A DNA stretch of 64,000 nt from Oscheius onirici (GCA_932521025.1 OW051468.1:3286064-3350063), one strand, 5' to 3'; shown: positions 1 to 11,748, counted from the stretch's first letter. The notes: a model not told the origin generated them from the sequence alone. Translations and numbers: made by a program.

Positions 1-2005
1 GTCTGCAAAGGGCGAACGAGTCTCTTCTCGATAGTCTTGAAGGAGAATCACACTATCGTTGAGCGCGTTAATTATAAGCTAAAGAAGTAATAGTTATAAT
101 AAAGAATGCTTTACCATGAACAGATTGAAGTAGTTGATATGAGACTGCCAGTTAGTTAGAATATGTTCCGAACATGTTTCGAGATACATGAGAGTTTTCT
201 TGAATGCTTCAACTTTGTTCTCACTTTCCGAAATTTCTCTTATTCTAGCAGTGAGTTCAAGACACTTTCTTTCCTCCCTTTCGTGCTGAAAACCATCTGA
301 TTCAAGTTAACAAAATGATACTTACTTGTTGTTTGGCTATACTCAGCTCACTATCCCGATTCACGTGATTTTCAATTGCTTTGTTGAGAGAATCCTTAAA
401 AATAATAATATGGTCGCAGAGTTTCAATGCCCCAAATTTGTTTCTTTCCACAAACGTTCAAAATATATGAGGCGTTTTATGATAGTCAGTTTTCTGCGGG
501 TGTTCGTAATCGAAGTAAGGGCCCAATGTAGTAGTTTTTGGAAAAAATAATAGACCTCTCCAGGATATCAGACTATAGATATTTTGACCTACCGTGTCTC
601 TCTGCGCAAATGTTCTCACACCAAGAAGGCTGAATAGTAGTCCGAAAAGTCTGTCGACTTTCGCAATGATGCTCTTTCGAGTCTCGCCGTTCACTTTATC
701 TTCGGTTTTCTGTAACTGAGATCCATGGGAAATAAATTAAAACCAGACTTTAAGTGTTGCCAAAGCTTCTCTGACATCATTTGCCATCTTTGCTGCCTTC
801 AAGTGTGCAGTGTGCTGATCAGCTTCAGCAAGTTGTATTCTACATTTCTCCTTTTTTATTTGCTTTTTAAACACTTTAAGATCTTCAGCACAGCTCGAAC
901 GTTGACCAATAACAGCAGAAATAAACTCTCTTAGCTTCTGGAACGATGATTTCAGCCAAGTTGACGTGAGACCAACCTTTAAAAAGTTGTCAAACTGGGC
1001 TGCCATCTCTTTAGCTTCATTCAATGACACTTCTGCGATAGTCTTTAGTTGCTGACAATCCAAAGAAAAAAGTCGGAACTAAACTTCTTATTCGTCTATT
1101 TGAAAAGGTCGCTCACGTTGGGTCTTTCAAAAAAGTCGTGAAGATGATTTTCCGTCTGCCTGGCATTCATCTTGATGACAGTCATGGAGATTTTTGCTTG
1201 CCCCAAGTGGGCAGATAGATCCGTAGTAATTTCGACGATTGCTTCATGAATTGTGCTGAAAAATCAGATATTCGAAGCGCCGTGACTGCCAAGCATCATG
1301 GTTCCTTTTATACTATTCTCGGGGTTTTCGCTTTGATCATTCGATGGTTTCTAACTGTCCTCTTCTCAAGAACTGTCGGACCGTAAATACCAAACACAGC
1401 ATCTTAACGGCTTATCTTATTTCGACACGTTAGTTTCACGTGTCTTTCCATCAAGAATAACTCACCCTTTGTTCTGCAGATAATCAAACCGATCGATGGG
1501 TTTTGTTTCGCTGTATATTGTCTTATTGGCAAGTGTTTCGTGGTCCTTCAATGATCGCAGGGTAGCATGAACAAAAGATAACTGAAAGGAGAGCCTTTAC
1601 TAAGCTATAAACTATCGTCTTTACCGAAACAACGTATTTAAGATGCTGATATTTAACAATGCTGAAATGCTCACGAATACCATCTCTGATTGCTTCGATT
1701 TTTGCTTGACTGAATATGCGATCATGAATTGCAAGGGAGTCTGAATAGGAGAAGCGTTACACAAAGATAGTCTCCCAGTCATAGGTACCCGGCACTCCAG
1801 TGATGAGATATTCGCCATTTTTTTCCAGCGTGTAGTTTCCCTGATTATCCGGACGAATCAACTCTTTCTTCTTCTCTCTTTCTCGAACATGAAGAGTGAG
1901 AGTCGTTGAATCAAAGCGGAAACTCAGAGCCAACTGGACAGCATTGATTACGTCCTCGTTGGTCACAAGATCCCTTTTGTTTATGAGGTCTGTCACAATC
2001 GGCAT
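1..2005 (-). CDS. Gene A: uncharacterised helical protein, 3' end beyond the window
   Basis: Multi-exon gene starting at the ATG at 2003-2005 (MPIVTDLINKRDL) and running off the left edge. Visible exons include 1793-2005 and its short extension, about 1627-1742, 1467-1579 and 1140-1260, a helical exon about 737-1063, and an exon around 113-283 read in frame after a TTTTCAG acceptor. The first about 70 residues look beta-rich and are nearly identical to gene B. The rest is mostly helical and only distantly similar to B, and B has an extra stretch after the shared part. The leftmost exon carries a tryptophan motif (TNWQSHINYF) also seen in gene B (ARDWHNQCHYF), in A' and in gene 3. No signal peptide is seen. 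I do not recognise the family and assign no function. Confidence is high that it is coding and moderate on exon limits. Confidence 0.7.
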
Positions 2006-2384
2006 ACCCTAGAACTTTGAATCTTAATGGAAGGAAGAAAAAGTAGGACTTCTGGGTTCCATCGGTGAAAAAAAGGATCTAATCAGTTGCCCAATTTCTA
2101 GCCGGAAGACAGGGAACAGTTGGCTTTACGAGCACGAAATGGTGGCAACCTCGAAAGCTGTTTCAATTCACAAAACAATGTGGTTTTTTTTAGACAGGAG
2201 ACGAGTGCGAAAGAAAAGAAAAAACTGAACCGAAGGGGCTGTTACTCGAGGAGAAATTAGAAGTGTCTTATCGCAGATTGAACAATGATAAGACAGTAAA
2301 CAGGCAAAAATGATTCATTTTTGAAGGTCATGTTTTGTAATTAATCGACTTCAGAATATTTGACGTAGATAACAAAGTTGAGAC
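1793..2384. repeat. Left arm of a large inverted repeat
   Basis: About 592 bp that match 3173-3766 in reverse complement with only scattered differences. It contains the first coding exon of gene A and its upstream region. Similarity stops abruptly at the sequence CACTCCAG (1793) on one side and GTTGAGAC (2384) on the other. Confidence 0.9.
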
Positions 2385-2466
2385 GAAGGAAGAAGAAGTT
2401 GAAATCAATTTACACTACTTCAAATTGAATAATCAATTTGAACTGTCACATATACAGATACATTTT

Positions 2467-3157
2467 TCAGCAAGCAAAAAACCTTGTGCAGATCTTGTGA
2501 TGCGCGTCGGCGAACGAGGCGATGACTGTGTTGATAGTGGAAATTTGCTGAACCGAGCTGAAGAAGTTTTCAAGTTCAGCCCGGGCTTCTGCTGAATTTC
2601 TTCCAGAGAACAACATTCTTGAAACTGATATTCCACGCAAGTAGGCCTATGGACAAGCTTTTTCAAGTTTCGGGATTAAACTTACCTCGGCGTTAACATA
2701 AAACTCTTCCAATTTAATCCAAGTTCTGTGCAGCTCGTCAACAGTCACGTAAAGTAGCTGAAGATGTTCTATGATATAGAACAGTTCTGGATCTGGACAT
2801 TTTTGGTGCAAAGACAGTGGTAGTGTTGCCTAAAAGTGGCAAATTGTATCAGAAAGGAAAATTTTGTTCGTGGACACCACTCGCCGACAAACATCCTCCT
2901 ACCCCATCCCAAACTCATCTGTGTTAGAGGAGTTAGATCTTTGTTGTTTTCCGGCTTCTCACGATCGGTTTTTACCCCATCTCTATATTTCTGAAACCCA
3001 TGTTTGTACTGCTAACAAAAACTCTCACCCGTAATTCATCGAAGTTCTCAACAATTTTCTGAGCGATATTCAAAGAACCAGGATCTTGGTTTTTAGTTTT
3101 TACACCTTCTGTTAGGCGCCTGTTGACCGGGGCCTTCACCCGATAAATAACTTCTCA
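2467..3157 (-). pseudogene. A': 3' remnant of a gene of the A/B family
   Basis: The inverted-repeat spacer is not empty. On the minus strand it holds three consecutive coding exons with good splice sites: about 3047-3157, 2686-2829 and 2467-2646, ending in TGA. The middle exon (EHLQLLYVTVDELHRTW) matches the corresponding exon of gene 3 (CLRKLYISLTKLQMKW), including its 3' boundary. There is no 5' half: the reading frame closes just before the right arm of the inverted repeat begins at 3173. The simplest reading is a decapitated family member left by the rearrangement that made the repeat. It could alternatively be a 3' continuation used by some transcript. Confidence 0.6.
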
Positions 3158-3172
3158 CCAATAGGTGTCGCA

Positions 3173-3766
3173 GTCTCAACTTTGTTATCTACGTCAATTA
3201 TTCTGAAGTCGATTAATTACAAAACATGACCTTCAAAAATGATTCATTTTGCCTGTTTACTGTCTCATCATGGTTCAATCTGCGATAAGACACTTCTACT
3301 TTCTCCTCGAGTAACAGCCCCTTCGGTTCAGTTTTTTCTTTTCTTTCGCACTCGTCTCCTGTCTAAAAAAAAAAACCACATTGTTTTGTGAATTGAAACA
3401 GCTTTCGAGGTTGCCACCATTTCGTGCTCGTAAAGCCAACTGTTCCCTGTCTTCCGGCTAGAAATTGGGCAACTGATTAGATCCTTTTTTTCACCGATGG
3501 AACCCAGAAGTCCTACTTTTTCTTCCTTCCATTAAGATTCAAAGTTCTAGGGTATGCCGATTGTGACAGACCTCATAAACAAAAGGGATCTTGTGACCAA
3601 CGAGGACGTAATCAATGCTATCCAGTTGGCTCTGAGTTTCCGCTTTGATTCAACGACTCTCACTCTTCATGTTCGAGAAAGAGAGAAGAAGAAAGAGTTG
3701 ATTCGTCCGGATAATCAGGGAAACTACACGCTGAAAAGAAATGGCGAATATCTCATCACTGGAGTG
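3173..3766. repeat. Right arm of a large inverted repeat
   Basis: About 594 bp, the reverse complement of 1793-2384. It carries the upstream region and first 213 coding bases of gene B. The arms are separated by 788 bp. Confidence 0.9.
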
Positions 3767-6424
3767 GCTCTTTTTCCCGATCAGAACAACCAAGATTTAT
3801 CCATTGTGTCTCTTACTGACAGGAAAAGATCTATTGTCGCATTCGGAGATTCCGAAATCGAGGTAACTCATTTTAAAGATGACCCATCCTTTTAGCAAAT
3901 CTGCCTCGAAATTCGCGATCAGTTTGAAAATATGCCCTTTCACCTGATGATCCTGCAGCCTAAGGTCAGACTCACAATATTTTACACACTCTGATTCAGA
4001 TTGCCGTTCATATTGTGATGTTGAACAGGGCTGTCGCCGATGAGAAATTCCTCGACAGGAGCCTGATCAGTGAGAATAAACCGGAAGAAACGTTCACCTT
4101 CATCGTGAACAGAAAGTAGGTTTATTCTTTCTAAACTATACAAGTTAAAGATTTAGACAAACAAAAGATTGAGTTAAACATGAACGGAATATTTTGTCAC
4201 TTTAGCAACACTAGAAGTAGAGATTCATTTGCAAACTGTTGCAACCTGTCCCACAATTCCTTGGTTCATTTCGCCTCAGCAGCCTACCCGTTAATTGTAA
4301 AAGTTACTAAAAACAAAACTACCCAAACTGGAGCAATGTTTCCCTAACTATTTTATCCCAAAACTGATTAATTGCTTTTTTTCGGAGAAAATTTTTCAAA
4401 GCAAATCAAAACAACAACGTTGTCTTCACAAAACTCCACTCTTTATTGCCAACTAGGGCTTTAGACACAGAAACTTGAGAGCATTTCTCAAAACAAAGAT
4501 AGCAACGTCCTTCCAAGACTAGTGTTAGAGGTTCCCTGTCACTTCGTTCTGTCACAGTAGTTTTCCCTTAGTTCTCTTCAACCTTAGTTCTCTTTCCAAT
4601 CTCCCCTTGTCACTTTGTTGCAGTCACATAGTCCCAGCACGAAACTATCAGAGTCATGAGAACCCTTCGCTGACTTTCTTTTCTGTCATGCTTTGTTGAA
4701 AACAAAGCTCCCCTCCTTATCTTCAATTAGAGCTTCAGACAAACAGAGATTTGGGAGCAATTGTGGTTTATCGTATCAATTGGAAGTAACACTACGAGCA
4801 AACTTTTATTTCTCGTAGACCAAAGGATGATTCATTTGGTAACAGTCTCCCTGTCTACGGAAGTAGGTATCAAATGAAGCAATGTCAGCAGACAAACGGT
4901 GATAGCGATAAAAAGACAGTATTGAAGCAAACAATTTCGAGACAATAAGAATCTTTTAGAAGCATAGACTAAAAGCTAGAGTTAGTAGGAACATGAAGAG
5001 GAAACTGTTGAAATTGAGCTTGAGACGGTCTACAAAACAATTTCCAGTTCGCTGAAAGCAGCCACCTCCGAGATTCAGTTGGACATCAAGGAATGCATGT
5101 CAGACGGACGAGGTAACATGATGATGATCAGCAGTTATGCAGCCGAAGCCAGACGCATTTTCGACTCTTTCATTGTCCTCCAAGACGTGAGCTTTATAAC
5201 TTTTTAGAAACCAAAATGAAGATTTAAGGATCGCAAGCTCAAGTCCGAGTGCAAAGTTCTCCGAGAAGCCGTAAAGAACATGCTGAAGATTTCCAAAGAG
5301 GAAGAGAACAAGTGCCGAGCAGCTCAAAAAGTAATCGACTTTCAGGTTTCGTTATATAGTCTTGTTCAGAAGCTCGGGGAGTTTACACAGGCTGTCATCT
5401 GCATAAAGTCGAGTTCGGATGCAGAAGTGAAGGAATTCCAAGAGCGGAGTGAACAGACGAACAAGGAGTGGGAAAAGACGAGAAAGGAGGAGAAGGCCCT
5501 TTTTAAGAGCCTCGCTCGCGAGATGAAGAAAGTCCATAGAGATTTGAAGAAGAAGGACGTAATGATTTTTTTTGTTGAAAATGAACTAAGAATTCAGAAG
5601 GCTGTGGCCAAAAGCAATGCTAGCGGACTGTTTGCTCGGATCGTTGCTCTTACGAGAAAAAAGAGTCCGCAAAAGGGATTGCAAATGGCCACGGAAAAGC
5701 TCGAAAGAAGAAAGAAAATTTACGAGGAGAAGATTTTGGAGAAACACAAGAAGTTCGAAGAGAGTAGCAATCTGGAAAAGCTGCTGAAAAGTTTCTTGAG
5801 CAAGAAGAATGATCTAGAAGGATTCGCTGGGATTGTCGTCACAATGAACGCATCTCTCGAGTCGCTGGCCCGCGACTGGCATAATCAGTGCCACTACTTC
5901 TGTCTGCTGCAGGTAACCTGTTTCTCTCTTGTTCCTAAATACACTGAGAGTTTATTGACCTTCTCTCCCAAAGAATTCTACAGTTCTGACTTTTTTCCTA
6001 CTGAATTCCTCTGATTCTTGCAAATAACCGAATGTCTTTTAGAACCTGATCACTATAATGGAAACCCAAGCAAACTTTGTGATTGAAAAGCAGTCTGAAG
6101 GATTGGACAAGAATACTTACCGTTGTAATTTGCTCACTATGGCTGGAAGTTGTCGTGCTGTGATGGCTGCCGTCACAGTGAACCACAAGGTCTATGACCA
6201 GTTCACTCAGCCCATCTTGTCCGGAGACGTCCAGGCCATCGTGAGTTTTTATCGTTTTTCATAACTCCTTTGAGCAGAGCACGATTCGCGATGGGAAGGA
6301 ACGTCTGAAGGTGGAAGAAATGATCCAGGAAGAGAAGAAAAGTCTCCTCGAAGCAGCCATCAAGGATGTTCGTGAACTGGCTGAGAAGATGAGCACGTCT
6401 CAGGATCAAGAAGAAAATAACTAA
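3554..6424 (+). CDS. Gene B: uncharacterised helical protein, paralogue of gene A
   Basis: Starts at 3554 (MPIVTDLINKRDL). Exons seen: 3554-3862, 3896-3964, 4000-4115, then a large intron of nearly 900 bp filled with R1 repeats, then about 4985-5187, 5226-5344, 5369-5911, 6043-6240 and 6279-6424. The N-terminal 70 residues are almost the same as gene A. The middle is long amphipathic, lysine/glutamate-rich helix (5369-5911), followed by ARDWHNQCHYF and a hydrophobic-rich exon. The stop is at 6422-6424 and AATAAA follows at 6448-6453. The next gene's acceptor lies only about 90 bp further on. No signal peptide and no recognised domain. A helical, membrane-active protein is one speculative possibility; a cytoskeletal helical protein is another. 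Confidence 0.75.
4425..4775 (-). repeat. R1 repeat: one full copy plus a second 5' fragment in tandem
   Basis: On the minus strand 4775-4489 reads AATTGCTCCCAAATCTCTG through to a tail CTAGTCTTGGAAGGACGTTG. It is followed directly by a second, partial start (TGCTCTCAAGTTTCTGTG) at about 4480-4425. Both lie in the big intron of gene B. Confidence 0.7.
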
Positions 6425-6545
6425 TACCTCATATTGTATTCAGCTTGAATAAATACATATCTCGCAAGAATGCTCAAAACTTCGTTATAAAGGATTTCCT
6501 TTGATTTTTTTCTTTCAATTTTTTGAGTTTACTCCCTTTTCAGTG

Positions 6546-9252
6546 ATGAGTTTCTACCAATGGATATTGGATTGTTGCAGTGAGACGAAATCGTCTTATC
6601 CCTTTAACTTTTTGCAAATTGCAATTTGTGAGGAAGAAGACGAAATCAACCATTTTGAGGATGTTGTGCTCGTCTCTCAGGTCATTTCTCCGCTTTTTCT
6701 CTTTTGGCAATAAAAAGTTCAGGCCTTGCTGCTGATGAACTTCACCAAAGAATTGGCGGGGAAGCTGAAAATGGATCTGAACATGGCTAAATATAAGAAG
6801 GTTTCATTCAAGTATCTAACAACTCCAGGGTAAGTTTAAACATAAAATATAATCAGTTTGAAAATTAATTTTTAACTGGACAAGTGACAAGCAGAGGAAT
6901 GTTAGCAAATGTTTGTTTCGTTTTCAGTTCCTTCCACGCTTCTCTCTTCCAAACCTTTAACGACATAAATTGGATATTCCATGAAGCGAACAGCGCCATG
7001 CATCGGATCGAACTAGCTCAATCTTTAATCAGTGAGGAGGTCGAATGCTGTCTCAAGAGTATCCGAGAGGTAGATCGGCACTTAAATGGGTCAAAGCAGC
7101 AATTTCAGGGACGGCCTTCGACGGATTGTCTGATAAACATCAGTGGGAATCATATTATTGAACAGACAAGAAAATGTGCAAGGATTTGTAAAGAGAATGA
7201 GGCAGTATTTGAGAAGACCAAAAAAGTGAGTGGTTTGTTCCTTCTCTTTCCAATCCAGAGATCTCAAGACTTCTTTTAATTAATACTTTAGGTTCTTTAT
7301 GAATTGATGAAGGGCATTGAAAATTACCGTTACGAAGGTGAAGCCTTTAGCTACTGCCAGTTCGGTAGAAGACAGAGTAAGATGATGCTGGAGAAGATTA
7401 AACAGAAGGAAATTTACGAACAGCAAGTCCGGGCTCTGGAAGATCATGTTACCCGTTACCGAGTATGTTTAATTCGATGGAGGAAAGATTTAAAGTTCAG
7501 CAATTCGAGGTCCAGCGAACTAATCCCAAGCATATGGTCTTTAATCTCCTGGTACAAACTTTGACCGTACTTGAAAAGAAGGGATTGTTCTCTTCTCCTA
7601 ATGTAAGTCTCTAGCTTGTTCGCAGTAAGAGAATATTTTCGTAACTGTTTTTATTCTTTGTGAGATCCAATCTATTCGCGGATAAGCATTGAAATTATTG
7701 TCAGACAAACTTTAGATTCAAGTTTACAACAAGTTACGTTTATCGGAACTATTAAGTTCCAAACTAACTAAATAAAAATCCACTTTAAATTGTTCCCAAA
7801 TATCTGTGGCAATAATAAGGGAAATTTGTGAAGATCCTTTTAATTTGTTCCTTTGTTTTGTTTTGCGAAAGCATCTTCAAAACAACAAAGTCAATACCTA
7901 GTCACTTCAAAGTCAATTAGGCAAAAAATAGTTAGGGGAACATTGCCCCAGTTTGGGTAGATCTTTTGTAGTAACATTTAGACGAGTATATGGTTGCTGG
8001 GGAGGAATAACCAAGGCACGTGGGACAGAGTGTCGGACTTTGCAAAAGAAGGGAATCTTTACCTCTAGTCCTGATAAGGGCATTGCTAACCTTGTCAATT
8101 TTCAACAACAAGTCAACTTCCTGCGTTATACACAGTGTTCCGTGCAGTACACATCCGATTCTTTGTACGCAAATTGTAAGGCGAAACAATCAAAGACAGA
8201 AATTCTGATAACTCTTTGAGAAAAGTTAAATCAGAACAAGATGTTTTTATAGGAAACACTATTGTCTCTAGGAGTAACAGTCGTCCAGAAAATGATTCCT
8301 GAACGGGACTGGTATACTCAGTATTCTCTTCTCGCAATCAAAGAAGCCTTTGAAGTAATGCTAGAGGTGATGGGCATGGGAAAAGAAAGAGTAAGTTGAA
8401 AGTTTGTTTTTTCAAAATATGTGACCTTCAGTTTCGAGCAGCCTTTGACGCCATGGATGAACATTGTGGAATGTATAACATAAAAAAGGCCCGTGGGGCA
8501 ATGGAAGAGTTTCTGGCAAGTTTTTATCTTTCTTGAAAAATGGTAATCACTTTAGAAGTACAGGAATGAGGAGGAGAATATCTCCAAAAAGAACAAACGC
8601 GAAGAGCAGAAAGAGATCCTCCGGGTGAGTCTATCTGCCATTAGTGCTTGGTCTATAGAGACAATACCGTAATCGCTATATTCGCGTAATCGCTATAAAA
8701 TGAACCATACTATGTAAAAGAGAAAAACTAGGAACTTTCCAGAACCAGACCGACACCAGACTATCTCGGAATTCAGAAGACGCTACCGTAGCGCAGATCA
8801 TCGAGTGTCTTCGGAAACTATACATCTCGCTGACAAAACTCCAAATGAAGTGGAACAGACTGGCTGTTTTCTTTTTCAAAGTTGAGGTTGGTCCTACTTC
8901 CTTCTTTAGATTAAAATTTTCACAGCAACTTGCCTCGAAAATCCAAATTCCTTTGTCCAATATGACACCAGAGGAAGTAAGAAAACTTACGGCTATCAGT
9001 ATCGAGACTATTTGTCTCTGTCAAGGAATCGCCAGTTTTTCATCAGTTTTCCGTTCACTTTGTCACAAGTAAGGGGTACTTTTCTTGATTTTCTCAAAAT
9101 GTTTCAGACTGATGAACGAGAGTGCTTCTGCTGACAGGAATCATCTGGGAAATGTCTGCACAGACACAATTACCAGTGAGCAGAGTCGACTGAAAAGGAA
9201 GCACGCTGAGACGAGGATCCGACTTCAGGAGAAATACGAGACTTACGTGTAA
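6546..9252 (+). CDS. Gene 3: third member of the A/B helical family
   Basis: ATG at 6546, three bases after a TTTTCAG acceptor. Exons read in frame: 6546-6680, 6723-6831, about 6929-7227, 7293-7460, 7500-7602, 8254-8390, 8432-8515, about 8556-8622, about 8743-8885, 8925-9069 and 9107-9252. The stop is TAA at 9250-9252. The protein is helical throughout. Local matches to gene A share intron positions (for example VVLVSQ|ALLL against KYVVS|LSFV, and LTTPG|S against LQNKG|T). It also has the family tryptophan motif (LQMKWNRLAVFF). It lacks the MPIVTD N-terminal domain. The gap to gene B is 121 bp, so the two may be co-transcribed. The long intron 7603-8253 carries an R1 repeat. Function unknown. 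Confidence 0.7.
7777..8102 (+). repeat. R1 repeat copy inside a gene 3 intron
   Basis: Begins ATCCACTTTAAATTGTTCCC and ends CTAGTCCTGATAAGGGCATT followed by GCTAACCTTGTC, the same two ends seen at 57128-57590. About 325 bp. Confidence 0.65.
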
Positions 9253-9515
9253 TTGTGCAGGGTTTTGTTCTATTAAAATCAAATCATCTTGTTTATAGTT
9301 TAACATGCTAAAAATGGCTTAATAACGTTGTAAAGTTGTTAATTGTGGAATAATGGTTGGTCCGTAATGGATCAATTACAAATTACAAATGATGGTTTGG
9401 AAGACCACGAAACTCTATTTCTTTGGCTCGTGATTTATTCCGGTGTGCTTTTCGATCCAGAGCGTTCCCATTTCTGCCTTCACCGCCTGAACATCTATAT
9501 TTTAAAACATTCAAA

Positions 9516-10032
9516 TCACACCGTGTTGTCTTTTGTAATAATGATGCTCTCGTTGGCGTAGATCTGAAGGCCGGCGGTGATAGGGTACCAGTAATCGTCT
9601 AAACTATAAACGTAGTCTAGAATATTTATATTTTCACTTGTTTATTTTTCATAACTGTTTGAAATAACACATACCTTTCTCATAGTAAGCGGATACGAAA
9701 ACAGTTGATTTCCATAGTCCTAAGAACCAGCTCGATCCAACAGAAGTACCGAGAATGCCCCCACGAGCAACGGCGCTGTAACCCGCAGCAACTGATGATG
9801 GGATTCGCTCAGTCTCAATTTTTCCTGAAAAAATGGCTTTTAGTTTAGAGCTGCAGAACAAACCTTTTAAAACTCCAACTCCTAATTCGATGTTAGCTTT
9901 CTGGAAAGATGTCCGATCTCCATCTACCAAAACACGAATAACATTGCTACAATACTGTTGCTTGTTTAAACAATTCAATTACCTGGATCCATTTGCGACA
10001 TGGGTTTCTGGTTCGTAGGTGAGAGAGGGCAT
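9516..10032 (-). CDS. Small unknown protein, 121 aa
   Basis: Four exons that keep frame exactly: 9983-10032, 9864-9946, 9675-9824 and 9516-9598 (366 nt, 122 codons with stop). The start is MPSLTYEPETHVANGS. Introns are 36-76 bp with GT-AG ends. The middle is rich in small residues and aromatic residues (SAVARGGILGTSVGSSWFLG, then a WKSTVFVSAYY stretch), suggesting a compact beta-sheet domain. No signal peptide or transmembrane segment is visible. It lies tail-to-tail with gene 3, with 263 bp between stop codons. I do not recognise the family. Confidence 0.65.
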
Positions 10033-10370
10033 GACTGGTGAGAATTTGGGCAAATCAAGAGTCTGATAAACCTATAGGTGGAGCATTCGAAAACCAGTGA
10101 TAAGAGCACAACTAGAAGAAATTGGAAGAAATGTGTTAATCATTTAGCCATTTGTAGTCTTCCAAGAGTTTGGCTCGTCAAATGACTGGGCGACTGATCA
10201 CATTTTCACTTACTTTGTGAATATCTTGATTGCCTAACAAAATAACATTTTAATTAACAAACAGGATATTAAACCTATACACATTGAATCAGATAAACAA
10301 AGGATAGTTAATAAATGCACTTGAACAGCTGAAGTCATTCGGCTCTTTTTTGGGAGTCTTCGTCGTATCT
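10033..10370. other. Intergenic, nothing recognised
   Basis: About 340 bp between two minus-strand genes. It is AT-rich; no repeat family or RNA gene seen. It must hold the promoter of the 9516-10032 gene. Confidence 0.4.
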
Positions 10371-11748
10371 TCAGGCGTCTTCAGACTCTCTGATAGTCAC
10401 TGAAATAGCAATGCATTTTGTTACAACACATTTCCCTACCTCGATTCTTCATCAGTAGAAGGAAGTACTTCTGGGAAAGAATCACCTCCTCCAGAGTGTC
10501 CAACTGCTTCTTCTGGTTCACGATGCTAGTCTCCAGATCTCTGTTCAGACCTTCTTTATCCTCCAACTGTTTTCTGACTTCCATAATCGTCTTCTGGAAG
10601 TCTTCAGCTTCCTTCTTTTTCTCAGACTTCAGTTTCTCGTTGGTTTTCTCCAATTGCTTCACTTGGATAAACTGGGCCTTCAGAAGTGTCTTTCGAGCAA
10701 TTTCTCCGTTCTGAAGATTCTTGTTTTCAGTCTCTAATCTCTTAATTTGTTCTTCCTTGGCTCTCAAATTGGTCTCGTGCTTCTTGGCATCTTCACGAAG
10801 CCCGTCTTGAGTCTCTCCTTTCATCTGGAGATCGTCAGTCAGCTCTATCAAACTTCATCATCTTCTCCTGACAATGTTCTCTCTTGCGTCTCTCTGCCTC
10901 ATACTTCTTGGTCAGATTTTTGAAGTCTTTCTTCTTTGAGTTCACACTCATCTTCAAGGAACGATTCTCTTCCTGACAGTCTCCGATTGTTTTCTTCTTG
11001 TCCTCCAATTCCGTTCTCAAAGTTTTTACATCTCGATCTTGAGATTTGCTCTTCTCTTTAGTCGTCTCCAGCAATGTCTCCAGCCTGCGAATCTTCTCTT
11101 CTTGATTTGACATTTCGGCCGCTTCATCCAGATAGCTGGCCTCTGTCTGGGTCGAACGCGACTGAATCCAGTTGGGCAATGGGAAGTCCGTTTGAGCCGC
11201 AAAGTATCTGGAGTTTTGATCGATGACAGGGTCTTCGGGAGCATTGAAAACTTCTTCTATCTGCAAAAAACAATAATTTTATGGAACCATAATTGTTATA
11301 GGTTGGAGTTTTAAAAACATTCCCAGCCGTATTGACCAACAAGTTCTTACCTTGAGGCTCTTGTTGGAGGGTCCGGAGCCGTCGTCTCGGCTCGTCACAA
11401 AACAGAACAACGGATTCTCGATATACCGTTTCCTCGAGTAAGTTGCTGTCGACTGATTGTACTTCTTCGAGACACTGTTCAAAAGTTCGATATCGCATTC
11501 GGCTGTCATCCATTCGGGAGGCTGACTCTCCTGAACAGCAAAATAATTAGCTAAACGTATTTTTATTGCACCTGAATGTTTCGAGCGAACTCTTCTCTAG
11601 CCTGTAGGATCTCAGTTGAGACCGGATCTTCAATTTCAGACTGGTTGTAAAGCCTTTTGTTGAAGGCGTAGACAGTGGCCCACGTGGGGAAGTCTTCTTC
11701 GTTTTATGTAGCCAAAAGCTGACGTAGGAACGGACTTCCATCAGCCAT
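10371..11748 (-). pseudogene. Gene C: coiled-coil family member with two lesions
   Basis: Exons 11572-11748, 11351-11530, about 10852-11262, then 10441-10851 in another frame, and 10371-10399. The N-terminal domain (DFPTWATVYAFNKRLY, then PPEWMTAECD in exon 2) matches those of the 21986-23809 and 27720-30671 genes, with the phase-0 intron at the same place. The rest is a long Lys/Glu-rich coiled coil. Two breaks are visible: codon 15 is TAA (11704-11706), where relatives have the Tyr of YD, and the frame shifts by one base near 10852 with no room for an intron. Everything else is well conserved, so this is a young pseudogene, a sequencing error, or a gene using a different start. A TTTCAG lies two bases before the ATG. 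Confidence 0.65.

Noticed and set aside
1-9252. Calling the A/B/3 family a pore-forming toxin
   Set aside because: Only general helical character and one hydrophobic-rich exon support it; no diagnostic motif was found, so it is kept as a speculation.
10418-10714. Plus-strand frame opposite gene C, and similar Phe/Ser/Leu-rich frames opposite D1 and D2
   Set aside because: They are complements of Lys/Glu-rich coiled-coil codons and have no independent support.
11704-11706. Programmed stop-codon readthrough in gene C
   Set aside because: A second lesion (frameshift near 10852) in the same gene makes decay or sequence error simpler.
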